Notes under the pieces: model-generated
The model's input: the letters and a program-made list of their open reading frames with translations, nothing else
Told to the model about the DNA's origin: nothing
Databases searched by the model: none
Part shown: in pieces, positions 45,576 through 56,776 of the stretch
How positions within the stretch are numbered: position 1 is the first letter of the stretch
Layout: each line of letters starts with the position of its first letter
Assembly (NCBI GenBank): GCA_013054445.1
Contig: JAAMPI010000140.1
Span: 1 to 60,399 of the forward strand
Direction: 5' to 3'
DNA from: Cudoniella acicularis
Taxonomy: Eukaryota; Ascomycota; Leotiomycetes; Helotiales; Helotiaceae
Length of the DNA: 60,399 bases
Program-made: the position numbers and the translations under genes

Positions 45576-46754
45576 ACAACTATTGGCCTTGAGGTTAGAA
45601 TAAGGGGTGTGAACTTTCTATCATATGAATAAAGGATTGATACCTTGTTTCTGTTTTGTGAATGGTGGTCTTTTAGTGGTGCTCTGTGTAAAGGTGGTCA
45701 GATTCATCACGGCGGTGCAGAATTTTGTTTCAGAAGGCAAAGGATAGAAAAGTAAATATAGAATTTGAATTGAGGGATTTGCTAAAGAGAACATCTTAGA
45801 TTAGAGACAATTACAGTCGATAATTTATTACAGTATTCCCTTTTGAGGCAGCTGTGAATAAGTTACGTTGTATTAAGCAATACACTTGATTATATTACGG
45901 TTGACAAGTATACAAAAATAATATAAAACTGTAAACTTACCGGTCTCTATTCGAAAACATGTACTATAACGCAAGAATTTAAGACTTGTATCTGTGTTTC
46001 ATGTTTCCCACTTATACGTTAGTAAGAGGCTAGGGATAGGATGTCTAATAATATCTACCCCTAACCCACCCAAAAAAAGGTATTTTCTAACTTTGTATAT
46101 TCTCTTGTTATTAACAACGGTGAAAGAAATGTTAAGATACCACGCCACGCCGAAAATCCTTCTGGTGTCCAAGGGTTTGATAGGGATAATCGATGATGTA
46201 TTTTTAATCACCCAGGAGAAGATTCGAAATGTCCAACACAGTGGCACAATGAAACTGTTTCGTAAATCACCCATAACAATTTTGTACAGGAAGGAGGTGG
46301 CTCATTTTTCTCCAACTGATACGAGCTCGATGTTATCCTCTCTTGCTACGAATAATAAAACCTGCACTGACGATGACGGACCTGAATCAACAGGGATACC
46401 TCATAACGGCAGCGACATTCCAAGCTTTGACCTTGGTACCATACGTATAATCCTTGACACTCTATGCTCTTCATCATTTTTTGGTAGAGGCTGAGACATA
46501 AGCTGCTTTGTTGAGGGTCGCTTTTTCCCTCTAACATGAAACCGCAAAGTTGGACTAGGATGAAATGATCACTGTGATCATCTTCTGCTATCAGGGGTAA
46601 TATACGAGTTCTTCCAACTTAGATCGAGAAGGCCAGACTGTTCACTATTCTTGGGATTTGAAATGTGTCCTCAGCATGAAGGCTGTCTGGACTCTGAAGG
46701 CCTGGAGTCCTGGATGACAGTGATGATCTCCGATATGTACGGCACAACGACGAA

Positions 46755-46770
46755 GTGCCTATATAAGTCA
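46755..46770 (+). promoter_or_regulatory. TATA-like box of the gene at 46990
   Basis: GCCTATATAAGTC lies about 225 bp before the ATG, followed by a pyrimidine-rich leader. Position and sequence fit a TATA box; transcription start not shown. Confidence 0.45.
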
Positions 46771-46989
46771 TGTCGACTCCCGCTTTCTTCTTTCTAAATC
46801 ATCATCATCACCATCACTATTTCAATCGCTCGCAGTCTATTCAATCTACCAATCCAGACCTTCAGGTATTTTATTAAACTGTCTCGAACTTTTCTCAAAA
46901 CCAAGCAATTGTCTTCCCTCGTGGAACACTACGACCTTTCACTCCTCCCAAATCCTAGGATCTGAACTTTTCAAAAACAATCAAGGAAA

Positions 46990-47938
46990 ATGAAGTGTAA
47001 TATATATTTGTACTCCAAATTCCAGTATAAATACTGACAATTGAACAGACGGGATCTTTGCTAGGGCCTTATTGAGCAGCACTACCGGAATTGTGAAAGC
47101 AATGCCTAGTGATTCCAATATTACCTCTGGAACACTATTCCACGACTGCCTCGATAGCGGAAAAACCTGGGAGCAATGTCGCCTTAGTGTTGCACACCTT
47201 TCGCAACCACCCACCAAGAGGGTTGATAACCCATCATCTAGCCCATTTCACGACTGCCTTGACTCGGGAAAGAGCTGGGAGCAATGCCGCCTTGTTGTGC
47301 AACCCTATCACGCTAGTCTGGCTCGAGGCGTGGAAGTGATAGATACGAAAGCGCTTACCGTCAGAGAGCCTCTTTTCGACGATGTCATCAACGCAGTGGG
47401 AAAATCATGGAAAGGCAAGGAGACTTGCTACTCGGTCAACAATCTAGGCCAAACTGCATGGCTTACAAACACTGTAGTTGAGGGCCTTAAGTCTCCGGCT
47501 TGCGGAGCTGCAGTCAATGCTGCACTCGCAGCAGGGGGAACAGGAGTTGGGAAATACGTGACAAAAGCCAACGGATGGAAACAGGGTAAACTTGGCCCGG
47601 TAGGAGTCGTCGGTGTCAACTTTTTGTTGAGCGTTGCCCTAAAAGGCGATTTGAACTCCTTCGGTGTTGACGTCTCTAACCTCGGAAACACTCTTTGTGG
47701 CATTGGCGTCGATCACCTAACCGGTGACCAAGAATGCATCGCAGCGAGAAAGTCCTTTATGAAGAAGACTGAACATATGTCGGTGAACGGGGGCGAGTTT
47801 AACGTTGCGCCAAGCGGCGAAGAACCATCCATTGACAACAGCGGGTTATGCACGAATTGCATTTTAAGCATGGTTTTGGAAGCAGCGAATGCGATCGACA
47901 AAGATGGCACAAATGTCATTCCATTTACTGGTAACTAG
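46990..47938 (+). CDS. Secreted-type Cys-containing protein with internal tandem motif, 298 aa
   Basis: Exon 1 is only 7 nt (46990-46996, ATGAAGT) and exon 2 is 47049-47938; the junction completes a Tyr codon and gives MKYGIFARALLSSTTGIVKA, a plausible signal peptide. Total 298 codons plus stop. After the leader the motif FHDCLDSGKTWEQCR is present twice, 41 residues apart (second copy has Ser for Thr). The rest has Gly/Val/Ala-rich hydrophobic helices (GAAVNAALAAGGTGVGKY, VGVVGVNFLLSVALKG) and more cysteines (KETCYSV, NTLCGIG, CTNCILS). I do not recognise the family. Without the 7-nt exon the frame has no ATG near its start except an internal Met, so the short exon is preferred. Confidence 0.65.
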
Positions 47939-48216
47939 GCCAACGGATTTTGATGAGCAGATGGAACGTATAGACTTGTCTTTCATTTATTTTTGTTTTC
48001 CTCTTCTTCTTCTTTTGGGAACCGTCGGTTTTGGGTGGCTTATTTCCTAGTAGGCTAGTACTGTCGTCATTTATTTGCTTTCTCGGGATTTTAAAGTGTT
48101 AGGGATGTTGTTTGGGGGTCTGTTATTGCTGTAGTGACTCCGTGAGTCCTTTAGTTTCGTATTAGTTAAAACAATCAACTTGTTGGCGACTGGTGTTGAA
48201 CCTGGTCTGGCTGTGA

Positions 48217-48613
48217 TTATGCTGCTAATATCTGCTGGGAACGAAGATTGGGGATGCGGCATAGAATGGAAGAAGTTGAGCTAATAATATTGCAAAATGA
48301 GAGTCTTGCAGTGGGGAGGGATTTATAAGGGTGTGAATGTACAAGTCGATTCAGGGAGGTGACACCCGGCGAGGGATTTGGGTTATCTGCGATAGTAACT
48401 GCCGATGGTTGATAACTCGGCACAAAACTCGGCGGAAAGCCAACTGTGCTAGTTTGGGTGACATTGATATTCCAGAATGGAACTTTAGTTGTAGTAACTA
48501 AAGATACGTTAGCTTTTTGTCCCTCGTTAGTTGTGTAGCACAGCTGCTGTTAGCAGTCAATGAGATATGTTGAAAATACCTGGGTCGAGAATGAGTGTTG
48601 TCGTGACAGTCAT
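48217..48613 (-). CDS. Small Thr/Pro-rich protein, 104 aa (weak)
   Basis: Two exons leftward, 48613-48580 and 48497-48217, in phase, 82-nt intron with clean GT and AG. The product begins MTVTTTLILDPVTTTKVPFW and continues with TQTSTVGFPPSFVPSYQPSA; the end is Ser/Arg-rich. Thr-rich start resembles fungal surface proteins, but there is no clear signal peptide. Could be a short real gene or the remnant of a longer one. Confidence 0.4.
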
Positions 48614-49599
48614 TGTAATCAGAGTTCGTGCAGAACATTACTGATGCAAGCCCGTTCCTATTAGACCAATAACAGAACAGTTTCTATCACCTACCCACAC
48701 ACTTAGTGACAAAACCTTAGGCTTGTCCCCCCGTACGAGAAGCGGAACCCCAGCTCCCTTGTTTTCTCGGACGGTTCATAGTTTGGTGGGACGCAGTGAT
48801 TCAAAGATAGTAACAGCTGCAGCTGTTCATTACATTATCCAATAAGAGTAATAGCGTAGCCTTCTCGAGATCGGCCGCGCGTTTGAAAGCTAAACCATGA
48901 AGGGTTGTTAGAATATGCATAGATTGATCAACGACTAATATACTTGCAGATTCGTCATATGCCCTGCCACCATTTCTGAGCAAAGCCGGCGTTCTGATTT
49001 TCCTAACGAGCTGATCCGATGACAAACAAAGATCATCTCGGATATGGTATATAGCATGTTCTAAAGTCTGGAGTCCAGACTTTGAGATGATGCCTCGCTT
49101 CTCCCCTTTCGACGTTGCTATTTTCTGTCAGGAATATATAGATTAGGGCATAGAAGGGAATCAGAAGGATCAGACCTTAATTGATTGAGGCTAAAGCTAT
49201 CATAAGCCCAGCTGTAAAGATATACTAACGTTGCATCACCTCTCAGCCTAGCGTGGGAGAATGTAATTATGTGATGTTACCCCTGAAAATTTCGCTTGTC
49301 TATAATTGGTCGTTCCCCTTTAACGGGCATGGTTGCATCCCCGGCCGTTGCTCTAACGGTAGCCTCTCTTCTGCTCCTCTTCTTGCTCCGATATTAGCTG
49401 TTAAATATTTACCGAACCAAATCGATCATATACCCTCCTTGGCTCAATTGAAACGGGAAACCATGCTTAAGTTTAATAAAAATGAGCTGCTGCAAGATGG
49501 CCCGCGTATAAAGAGAATGAAACTAAGTAACAACGTAAGTCACAAGCGCATGCCCTGCCCTCAAGCGTTAGCTAATCCGTTAACCAATAGTCTCATAAT
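48614..49599. other. Intergenic region with a minus-strand coding trace
   Basis: On the minus strand 49124-48801 is an open frame that follows an acceptor-like TTCCTGACAG. It reads protein-like (SSDQLVRKIRTPALLRNGG, then ASILVVDQSMHILTTLHGLA) but has no start codon or family match. Possibly a relic of an element next to the repeat island. Confidence 0.3.
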
Positions 49600-50084
49600 T
49601 AGGCTGCTCGATGGGTACCCGTGGGTAAGAGTAAGGAGAGTTACTCCTACCCGCGGGTATACCCATGTACAGGTACCCATCTATAGGTAGACCCGCGGGT
49701 AGGTGGGTATACCCGTGGGTTGCCAAGAACTCGTATAAAAATAAAGATATACTTTTATTTAATCTTTTAATTATTCTCCTAATTATTCTCTTAATCATTC
49801 TCCTAATTATTTCTCCTAATTACCTTTCTTATACTCTACTAGTATATCTTCCTAGCGCGTACCCTCCTCCTTCACACGCACTCTTCCCTTCAAGTCCTCT
49901 CTTCGCTCGTACTAAGTGAGTCATTAATTTTAAAAAGTCAGCCTCCTAAGCCCCCCCTNAGAAGAAGAAGGTAAAGTCAAAGCTANNAGCGCTATACTAA
50001 ACCTTAACCGCTTCTAGATTCTCTCCCGGTAATCCGTAGCCGACGAGCACGGACAAAGAGAGAGAGAGGGAGAGGGGGACTTAA

Positions 50085-50340
50085 AAGGAAGCGTATATAA
50101 GGAAGGAGAGTATATATAAGGAGAGCGTATATAAGGAGAGCGTGTATAAGGAGAGCGTGAACAAGGAAAGCGTGTATAGGGAAGGAGGGCGTATATAAGA
50201 AAAGAGAGCGTATATAAAGAAGAAGAGCGTATATAGGAAAGGAGATCGTATATAAGGAGAGCGTATATAAAAAAGGAGAGTATATATAAGACGAGCGTAT
50301 ATTAGGAGAATATATATAAAGAAGAAGAATTTATATAAAT
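50085..50340. repeat. Minisatellite of GCGTATATAAGGAGA-type units
   Basis: Roughly fifteen imperfect units of 15-19 bp (core CGTATATAAGGAGAG) follow one another. AT/purine-rich, with indels in the G/A part. Inside the repeat island. Confidence 0.75.
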
Positions 50341-51180
50341 TTATATAATATTTATATATACGGGTACCCGCGGGTACTTATATAAGAGTAAGAGAAACTA
50401 TACCTACCCGTAGGTATTACCTATTACCTATTACGTAGCCTAGGTAAGAGATCGTTAAATTAATAAGAAAGACTCTGATTCGTCTATAGAATCTATTATT
50501 ACGAGTGATTATATAGAAGTTTAAGATTTATAGAGTTAATAGGGTTAGAAGAGAGTAGTCTAGAATTAAGCGACGTAGGCGAAATAGGAGGGGTAAGCGA
50601 AATAGAGGGGTACGGAATTATTATTTATTTATATACTCTTCTTAGGCTCTTTCTTAAGGCTAGTAGTTAGTTAAGTTCTAGTCGTCTCTTATTCTAGAGC
50701 TAGTGTCTATAATAGGCTTCTCTTAAAGAATAGATTATAAGGTACTATACTGTCTCCGGTTTCTCTTCGTACGAGTATTAGAAGTCTATGATTAAAGAGT
50801 CGATCCTTAGATATAAATAAGGCTCTTAGGTTTTTCTTTTTCTTTTTTTCTAGACCTAAAGATATTTATCTCTAGTATATTAGCGGTTTCTATAAGCGTT
50901 ATTCCCTTTTTATATTCTTTGTTTCCTAGTGCTTATCACGGTCCTGGTTTAGAGTGCCTAAGGCTACTATAAAAGAACAAGAATAAAAGGAGTAAACAGT
51001 ATCCCTTAAAATAGCGGTATAAACACAAATCACAAGTAAAATCTTATCGCTGACTTCGTCTTATTCTATTGTTATCCCTTTTCCTTAAGGGAGAAAGGAG
51101 AGTATAAATATACTTATAGGTAGTCCGAAGCGGGAGAACTAACCCTCCGAGAGTAGTAACTTTCCCTACTACACTACGCG

Positions 51181-51331
51181 GCCTCGCTTAGCCCTACTAA
51201 GTCAACTATACCCTATATCTAGGCTGTCGTACTCGATTCTCCTTCTCTCTTTAGTCTAGAATCCTTCGTCGAAATACAAGTCGTCTGCTAAGCCACCTTT
51301 ACCTTGCCTTAGCTAGACCTAACCTATAACA
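51181..51331. repeat. LTR-like unit, diverged copy
   Basis: Shares with 51930-52079 the stretch containing TTAGTCTAGAATCCTTCGTC, then TCGTC, TAAGCCACCTTT and a TATAACA end. Differs mostly by transitions (for example CTATACCC for CTGCACCC). Confidence 0.6.
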
Positions 51332-51884
51332 ACCTAGACCTGACCTATAGTAGTGCCCTCGCTTGTTTTAGAACTAGGATTATCTCTTCTAAAATATATA
51401 ATATAATTAACTAAAAGACTAAATATATAACTAGCTAAGAATATAACTTTTATCTTATTTATTTAATTATATATTTATTAACTATATAATCTTATTATAA
51501 TATATTTATTTAAAAAATAAAATTATAATATAGTTCGCTTATCTATTAGGTAGCGCCTATTACGTAGTTTAGATAGCTATTAGATATTTAAAATAATATC
51601 GGTAATAAGCTTTTAATATCTAAGATTATAGCTTCGGGTATCTAATATATAATACGAGATATTAAATAATATTATTAATTTTTATTATTATTAGGCCTTA
51701 ATATTAGACTTCTATTAATAGTAGATAGCTAATAAAAAAGAGGCTTTTCTAGACCTCTCGGGGCTAGAGATTAGTTCTATAACTAAATCCTTTTCTTCTT
51801 ATACGTGACTTCTTTGCCTACTAACACCTCCTCCTCACAGTCCGCTTATACGTTATTAGTTCCTTGGCTTAATATACTAGCTAC

Positions 51885-52079
51885 TGTTATAGACCTAGTT
51901 CGGAGNTCTGGNCNGGNCCGACCACGTGACCTCGCGTAGNCCTGCTGAGTCAGCTGCACCCTGTATTTAAGCTGTCGCACTCGACTCTCCTTCTCTCCTT
52001 AGTCTAGAATCCTTCGTCGATAATACAGTCGTCCACTAAGCCACCTTTGCTATGCCTTAGCCAGACCTGACCTGTAACA
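51885..52079. mobile_element. Solo-LTR-like unit TGTTA...TAACA, 195 bp
   Basis: Starts TGTTATAG and ends CTGTAACA, the TGTTA/TAACA inverted ends of many fungal LTRs. It contains CCACGTGACC and a TATTTAAGC box. Its second half recurs at 51181-51331. Ambiguous bases are present near 51906. No target duplication seen. Confidence 0.55.
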
Positions 52080-52664
52080 TTTTCCTAGGCTTCAATTTCG
52101 TTCTTATTAGCCTATTAGACTAAGGCGTATAAAGCCTTCTCTATCTAATTAGCGTTCTTCTTTATCTTTTTAATTATAGTAACAGCTTTATTTAAGTCTA
52201 TTTAAGCTTTTTCTTACTTCTCTTTCTCTTCTTTTTATACTTAGAAAGCTTATATAGCCTTTACCTAAGATATATTAAATAGTTATAGGCTACTATCCTC
52301 CTTATTAAATAGATTAAGCTTTTTCTCGTAGTTATAACGCCGCTTTTTACGCTTTAAAGTCTTAATTAACACTTTCTTTATAAATTAGTCGAATATACTT
52401 TATAGCTTTTAAGAGCTTTTAAAGCTTTATATCTATTAGGTTTTTCTAAAAAGAGATTAAAAAGTAATAAATATATTTTAACGACTATAAAGTTCTAAGA
52501 AAAGGAGATAATAATAGTAAAGCTTAAATAGCCTTTAAAAAAGTAATTAGATATATAATAAGTAATAAAACAAATACTAGATTAATAGACTAGATACTCA
52601 GCTTCTTAAATACGTGTTAGATATTATTCTTTATAAATAAGACTTTCTAAAATCTTTACGTATC

Positions 52665-54013
52665 AAGTCTAGCGCCACAATATCAAAGACAGCTTAGGCG
52701 GCTGGCACACAGGCGTACAGTCCACCAGAGTGCTTCATACCTCATACTGACGAGATCAACCACTCGGAAACCTATGGCCGAGCTCGGGACATATGGGGAC
52801 TTGGATGTGCGTTTCTTGAACTGATAATTACGCTTGCCTCGAGACAGTATGAGCACATATTATCGGTTCAAGAATTTGAACACATGAGGGTTCAACCATC
52901 TGAAGATTCCACTCCTCCCTTTTCCCTGACCACGGAATGCGTTGAAACCTGGGTCGATATGATCTCTGTCCTGCAAGACCCTCATCTAATGTGGCTTCTT
53001 AAATCGACGAGAAAAATGCTTCAGGTCGACTATGACCAGAGACCACAAACAGACATCATTAAAGATTCCATGGAGACGGATTACGATTCCCTCTGCTGTG
53101 GGTATGCTCATGAACATCGTGCTCCCCATACGGTCAATGAGGAAAGTATCGCTCAGAAGTGGACGCCTCGTGTTCTCGAGCCCACTGACTTGGCCAGGTT
53201 TTTGTATCTAGCATTCTGGCATAACAACTGCCGTCGCTTCTATCCATGGGATAGATCACTCTCCATGCCGCTCGTATTAACTCCGGTTATAATAGGAGGT
53301 GTTGCCGGTGTCGTAAGGCTAATCCAAAGTGGAGCTATGGATGTGGGGAGCTTTCTTTGGGCCTTTCCCTGCGGTTTTGTTATTGGCGCTGCGATTGGCC
53401 TGATTTTATTTGGGGCCATCTTCTCCTGGATTCCTCGCTACCTCATCTTCTGGATTTATAAACGGCAAGCAATTGTGTATCTGGATCTTCGTGAAAAGAC
53501 GAAAAATGTCTCACATGACCGAAACAAAGACGGGTCAGAAAGGTTCGTAACTTCGTCCAGATATGATGTTTACAGGCAGGGGAACATGAATGTTAGCTAA
53601 CAGTAGAATAGACTATTACCGAGAGTTGCATAGAGGACGAAAGCGCCGAGGATGGTAACACTGAGGGCAACGCACTCCTGAGCAGTTCCGCTCCTCTTCA
53701 AATTGATCCTCCCATCGGTACTGCCACCAAGCCAGAGAACCACGAAGCGGGTCGACAAGTGCAACGAGAAGAACTTCAAGAGCAGAGCCGCTTCATGGAC
53801 GACTTTCAACGTGGCTCGAGATTGAACAAAGCTTTCCTCGCCTGGGCTCACAAAAATGTCGTGAAGCCGGTATGGAACTCTCTCATCTTCACACAAAATC
53901 GCATGGATGATTTGGCGAATCTGGGGAGAAGACGACGCCAGGCCACACGAGGGGGAAATCCAGACCTGGAGTTTGGTGCGGATGGTCTTGGAGCTAGAGC
54001 CATTGCAATTTAG
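52665..54013 (+). pseudogene. Protein kinase with two membrane segments, N-lobe missing
   Basis: The frame picks up right at the edge of the repeat island in the kinase activation segment. KSSATISKTA is followed by a TAG (52695-52697), then GTQAYSPPEC (the Y-x-PPE of subdomain VIII), ETYGRARDIWGLGCAFLELI (D-x-W-x-x-G, subdomain IX) and VDYDQRPQ (final Arg). Next come two hydrophobic stretches (PLVLTPVIIGGVAGVVRL and FVIGAAIGLILFGAIFSW) and a basic tail. An intron 53547-53611 (GTAACT donor, GCTAAC branch) leads in phase to 53612-54013, an acidic/Gln-rich tail ending in GADGLGARAIAI. Everything from the ATP-binding lobe to the DFG is missing, so the protein cannot be an active kinase as found here. 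It could also be a live gene whose 5' part was mis-assembled, but the TAG argues against it. Confidence 0.7.
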
Positions 54014-54525
54014 ACTAGTAGTGTATAATTAGCAGGCGTTCGAGAGAATTCAAACATCATCTAGATAGGTTAAATTTAAAATAACATAAACTTTATAAAG
54101 TCTCTGTGGCAAAGCAAAATTCAAAGGACATAGTAAAGGATTTTATACGGCCTATACTAACTCATTTTGCTTAGTGATTAGTAAACCACTTTATAAGTCA
54201 GGGCAACCAGGCATCTGAATAATTAGCAAGAGGCTTCCGCGATGTTGTTTTTCGAATTACGAAACAATGTATTTTGTAGGTCTATAATCTGTTTAACAGG
54301 GTGCTTTGGAAGCCTAAACCCTATAGTCTTTTTGCAAGCCTTTAATTCGTCCTTGATCTCTTACAACCCTAGCCGCACTCGGCGTAAAATCCCCCGAATC
54401 AATTGGCTTATGAGCAAGGTGGGGGCGGAATGCTTACAATAAAGCTTTCAGCTCGCCCCCACCCACTTCCGCAATGAATATTTTCAAGATCACGACACCT
54501 CTCCTCTCTTTCCTCATCCCCCAAA
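54014..54525. other. Promoter region of the HET gene
   Basis: No gene seen. AT-rich in the first half. Confidence 0.45.
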
Positions 54526-56618
54526 ATGGAATCACCGTCAAAACCCGACTACGCCTACAAAGCGTTGAACACCAAATCTTCCATTCGTCTCCTCAGCAAT
54601 CTCAAGCTTTCAATTACCGGCACCGAAATATCATGCACTCTCGAGGAGGTGGATCTCGATGAAGAGCCTAAATACGATTGCCTGTCGTACACATGGGGCG
54701 ATCCTCTATTCCAGGAACATCTCACTGAAAAGAGAATTTACGACATTAAGAATACAGTCAATATTGACTGTAATGGTCAAATCTTGGCCATCGGTGAAAA
54801 CCTGTATGATTTCTTGGTTCAATTTTGTAAGAACCCGGGCGGCGAGGGAGATCTTCAGACACAGGATAGGATTTGGATTGATGCGGTGTGCATGAATCAA
54901 GGGGATGATATTGAAAAGAGTTTTCAGATTCAGATGATGAGTCGGATTTATAACGACGCCCAAGGTGTAGTCGTTTGGCTGGGCCCAGAAAGGGCAGAAG
55001 ATCGACTACAAACAGCCATCAGCGTAATGGAACGACTCCAAGAAATCCCGCCCGAGAAACTCAAAACGGCGGTGATATCCGATCTAGATAATATCGACAC
55101 CTATGAAAATCTCAGTATGAAACCCATTAGCCCAGAGGAATGGATCTTCTTCGCTGGGTTCATCCTTCGCGCCTGGTTTAGTCGAATGTGGGTCGTCCAA
55201 GAGACATTCTTCGCCAAAAAATTCATCGTATTCTGCGGATCGACAATCATTCCCTGGTCACTAATTACCCATGCATCTCTGGCCCTCAAGGAAACCAGCT
55301 TGGGGAAATTACTCAACGAAAGGATGGACAGCGTAACAGAAGCGCCAAGCACACAGTCGGGATACATCGGCAATAAAATCTCCAACCAGTTCATTTTCAC
55401 CAACCTCAAGGACGCGGTGTCGTCGCTGAGTCTTGAGCGTCTATTGACGTACACAAGATACTTCGGTGCAACTCAAGCTGAAGATCGTGTTTTTGCGGTA
55501 CTAAATATGTGGAAGCCAGAATGGGAAAGGACACCGGAAGATAGAGAGATAGTCAAGTTCATTGTTCGGAATAAATACCCTGCTAAGGTATTTACGAGGG
55601 GCTCAATAGTTGCAATTCGGGAGGCGAAAAATCTGAATTGCTATCACTTGTGGAAGATAAAATTCAGAAGAAGAGGGCCGACCTGGACCCGAAACTTGCC
55701 AACCTCCCCTCGTGGGTCCCTGATTTCAGTGCTCCCGCTGTATGGACACCTTTAGCTAGTGCTCAGAGCGCACCAGGTGGCAAGAATCGTTGGAATGCTG
55801 CGAAAGGGCTGAAATTCAAGCTTCCTGACACGCTTCCTGACGAGACAGATCCCCCCAACCTGAGTCGCCTACGAGTGATAGGATGTCCCGTTGACGAAAT
55901 CGTTCATTCAGCAGCTACGGATTTAGAGTTAATTGACAAGCACCAGATGTTTACTTTACTGGAGGTATTATCTCAATATCTCGAATCTGCAAAACCTTCT
56001 GGCACTCCCACAGCCGACAGATTTGAGGCATTTTGGAAAACACTGATTAAAGACACATTTCTCGAAAGGCCGGCAGGGTCCCAGCCCGAAGCAAGAAAGG
56101 CATTTCCGATGATCATAACAAGCTTTGTATGGTCATTAGACGCGGATATCAAAGTCCTACAAAAGGCATTCGAGAACCCACGCAACACGGCCAAAGTACA
56201 AGATCCCCGATTGCTCGAGTTTTCAGACATATATTCTAGAACCAAGCTTCTAGTGGACGAATTGGCTGCGTTAGAAAATTCCATCATCCCGAGTTGGGAA
56301 GTTATTCAACAGACGATCAAGCTTGGAAACGAACAAGGATTCTTACCCGAAGACTTGGACAAGAACCTTGAGAACAGTATGGCGAGCTTCAATTCCGCTT
56401 ATCAATGTCGAAAACTGTTCCGGACAAAAAAGAATTTGCTTGGTATATCCGCACAGTCACTGATACCGGGAGATCAGGTGTGGGTATTGGCTGGCGCGGC
56501 AGTTCCTATGGTGCTAAGACTCAAGAATAAAAAGTGGGAGTTTGTGGGGGAGGCGTATGTGCATGGTATTATGAATGGGGAAGCTGTTGGGCCAGTGGAG
56601 GATATATATTTGGAGTGA
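54526..56618 (+). pseudogene. HET (heterokaryon incompatibility) domain protein with a frameshift
   Basis: HET proteins trigger cell death when unlike fungal cells fuse. The reading starts at ATG 54526 (MESPSKPDYAYKALNT). The HET core follows: YDCLSYTWGDP, RIWIDAVCMNQGDDIEKSFQ and IYNDAQGVVVWLG, then RAWFSRMWVVQE. Near 55636-55638 the frame changes: FTRGSIVAIREAKNLN is in the first frame and LLSLVEDKIQKKRADLDPKL followed by NLPSWVPDF in the next, and the two together match one continuous family region (the usual LLSLVED and LPSWVPDF order). No intron explains the change, so one base seems lost. The second frame is open to 56618 and ends in the typical C-terminal G-D-QVWVLAGAAVPMVLR. Either a very recent pseudogene or a sequencing error. 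Confidence 0.85.
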
Positions 56619-56776
56619 AAGCAGGTTCATGGCTTCTGGTAGAATTGAGAGTTGATTCTAACCGGATTATACATTTGGTATTATGTGCAGAGAAGTAAAG
56701 TAAGCGATGGGATCTAAATTATATCCCCAAAATCCCGTCCATAATCCGATGCTTCGTCTCCTTTCATTATTCTCCA

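Larger units (their letters stand above)
44517..46989. other. AT-rich intergenic region with a tandem duplication
   Basis: About 2.5 kb. Contains the 119-bp duplication at 45338-45575 and an open frame at 45994-46494 that I do not accept as a gene. From about 46560 the composition changes. A CTATATAAG TATA-like box near 46760, then a CT-rich stretch and CATCATCATCACC repeats, look like the core promoter and leader of the gene at 46990. Confidence 0.5.
49600..52660. mobile_element. RIP-degraded repeat island
   Basis: About 3 kb of extremely AT-rich sequence, stop-dense in all frames, with ambiguous bases at 49959, 49986-49987 and around 51906-51940. It includes GGGTACCCG/CGGGTA-type units at 49610-49730 and 50360-50375, the minisatellite at 50085-50340, two LTR-like units (51181-51331 and 51885-52079), and a Lys-rich transposase-tail-like minus-strand frame around 52100-52380. 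C-to-T/G-to-A differences between copies are consistent with RIP. Confidence 0.7.

Noticed and set aside
45994..46494. Open frame of 166 codons
   Set aside because: No family features, odd composition, no splice context and AT-rich surroundings; better seen as chance.
49253..49690. 145-codon frame before the repeat island
   Set aside because: Runs into the GGGTACCCG repeat and has no protein-like conservation pattern.
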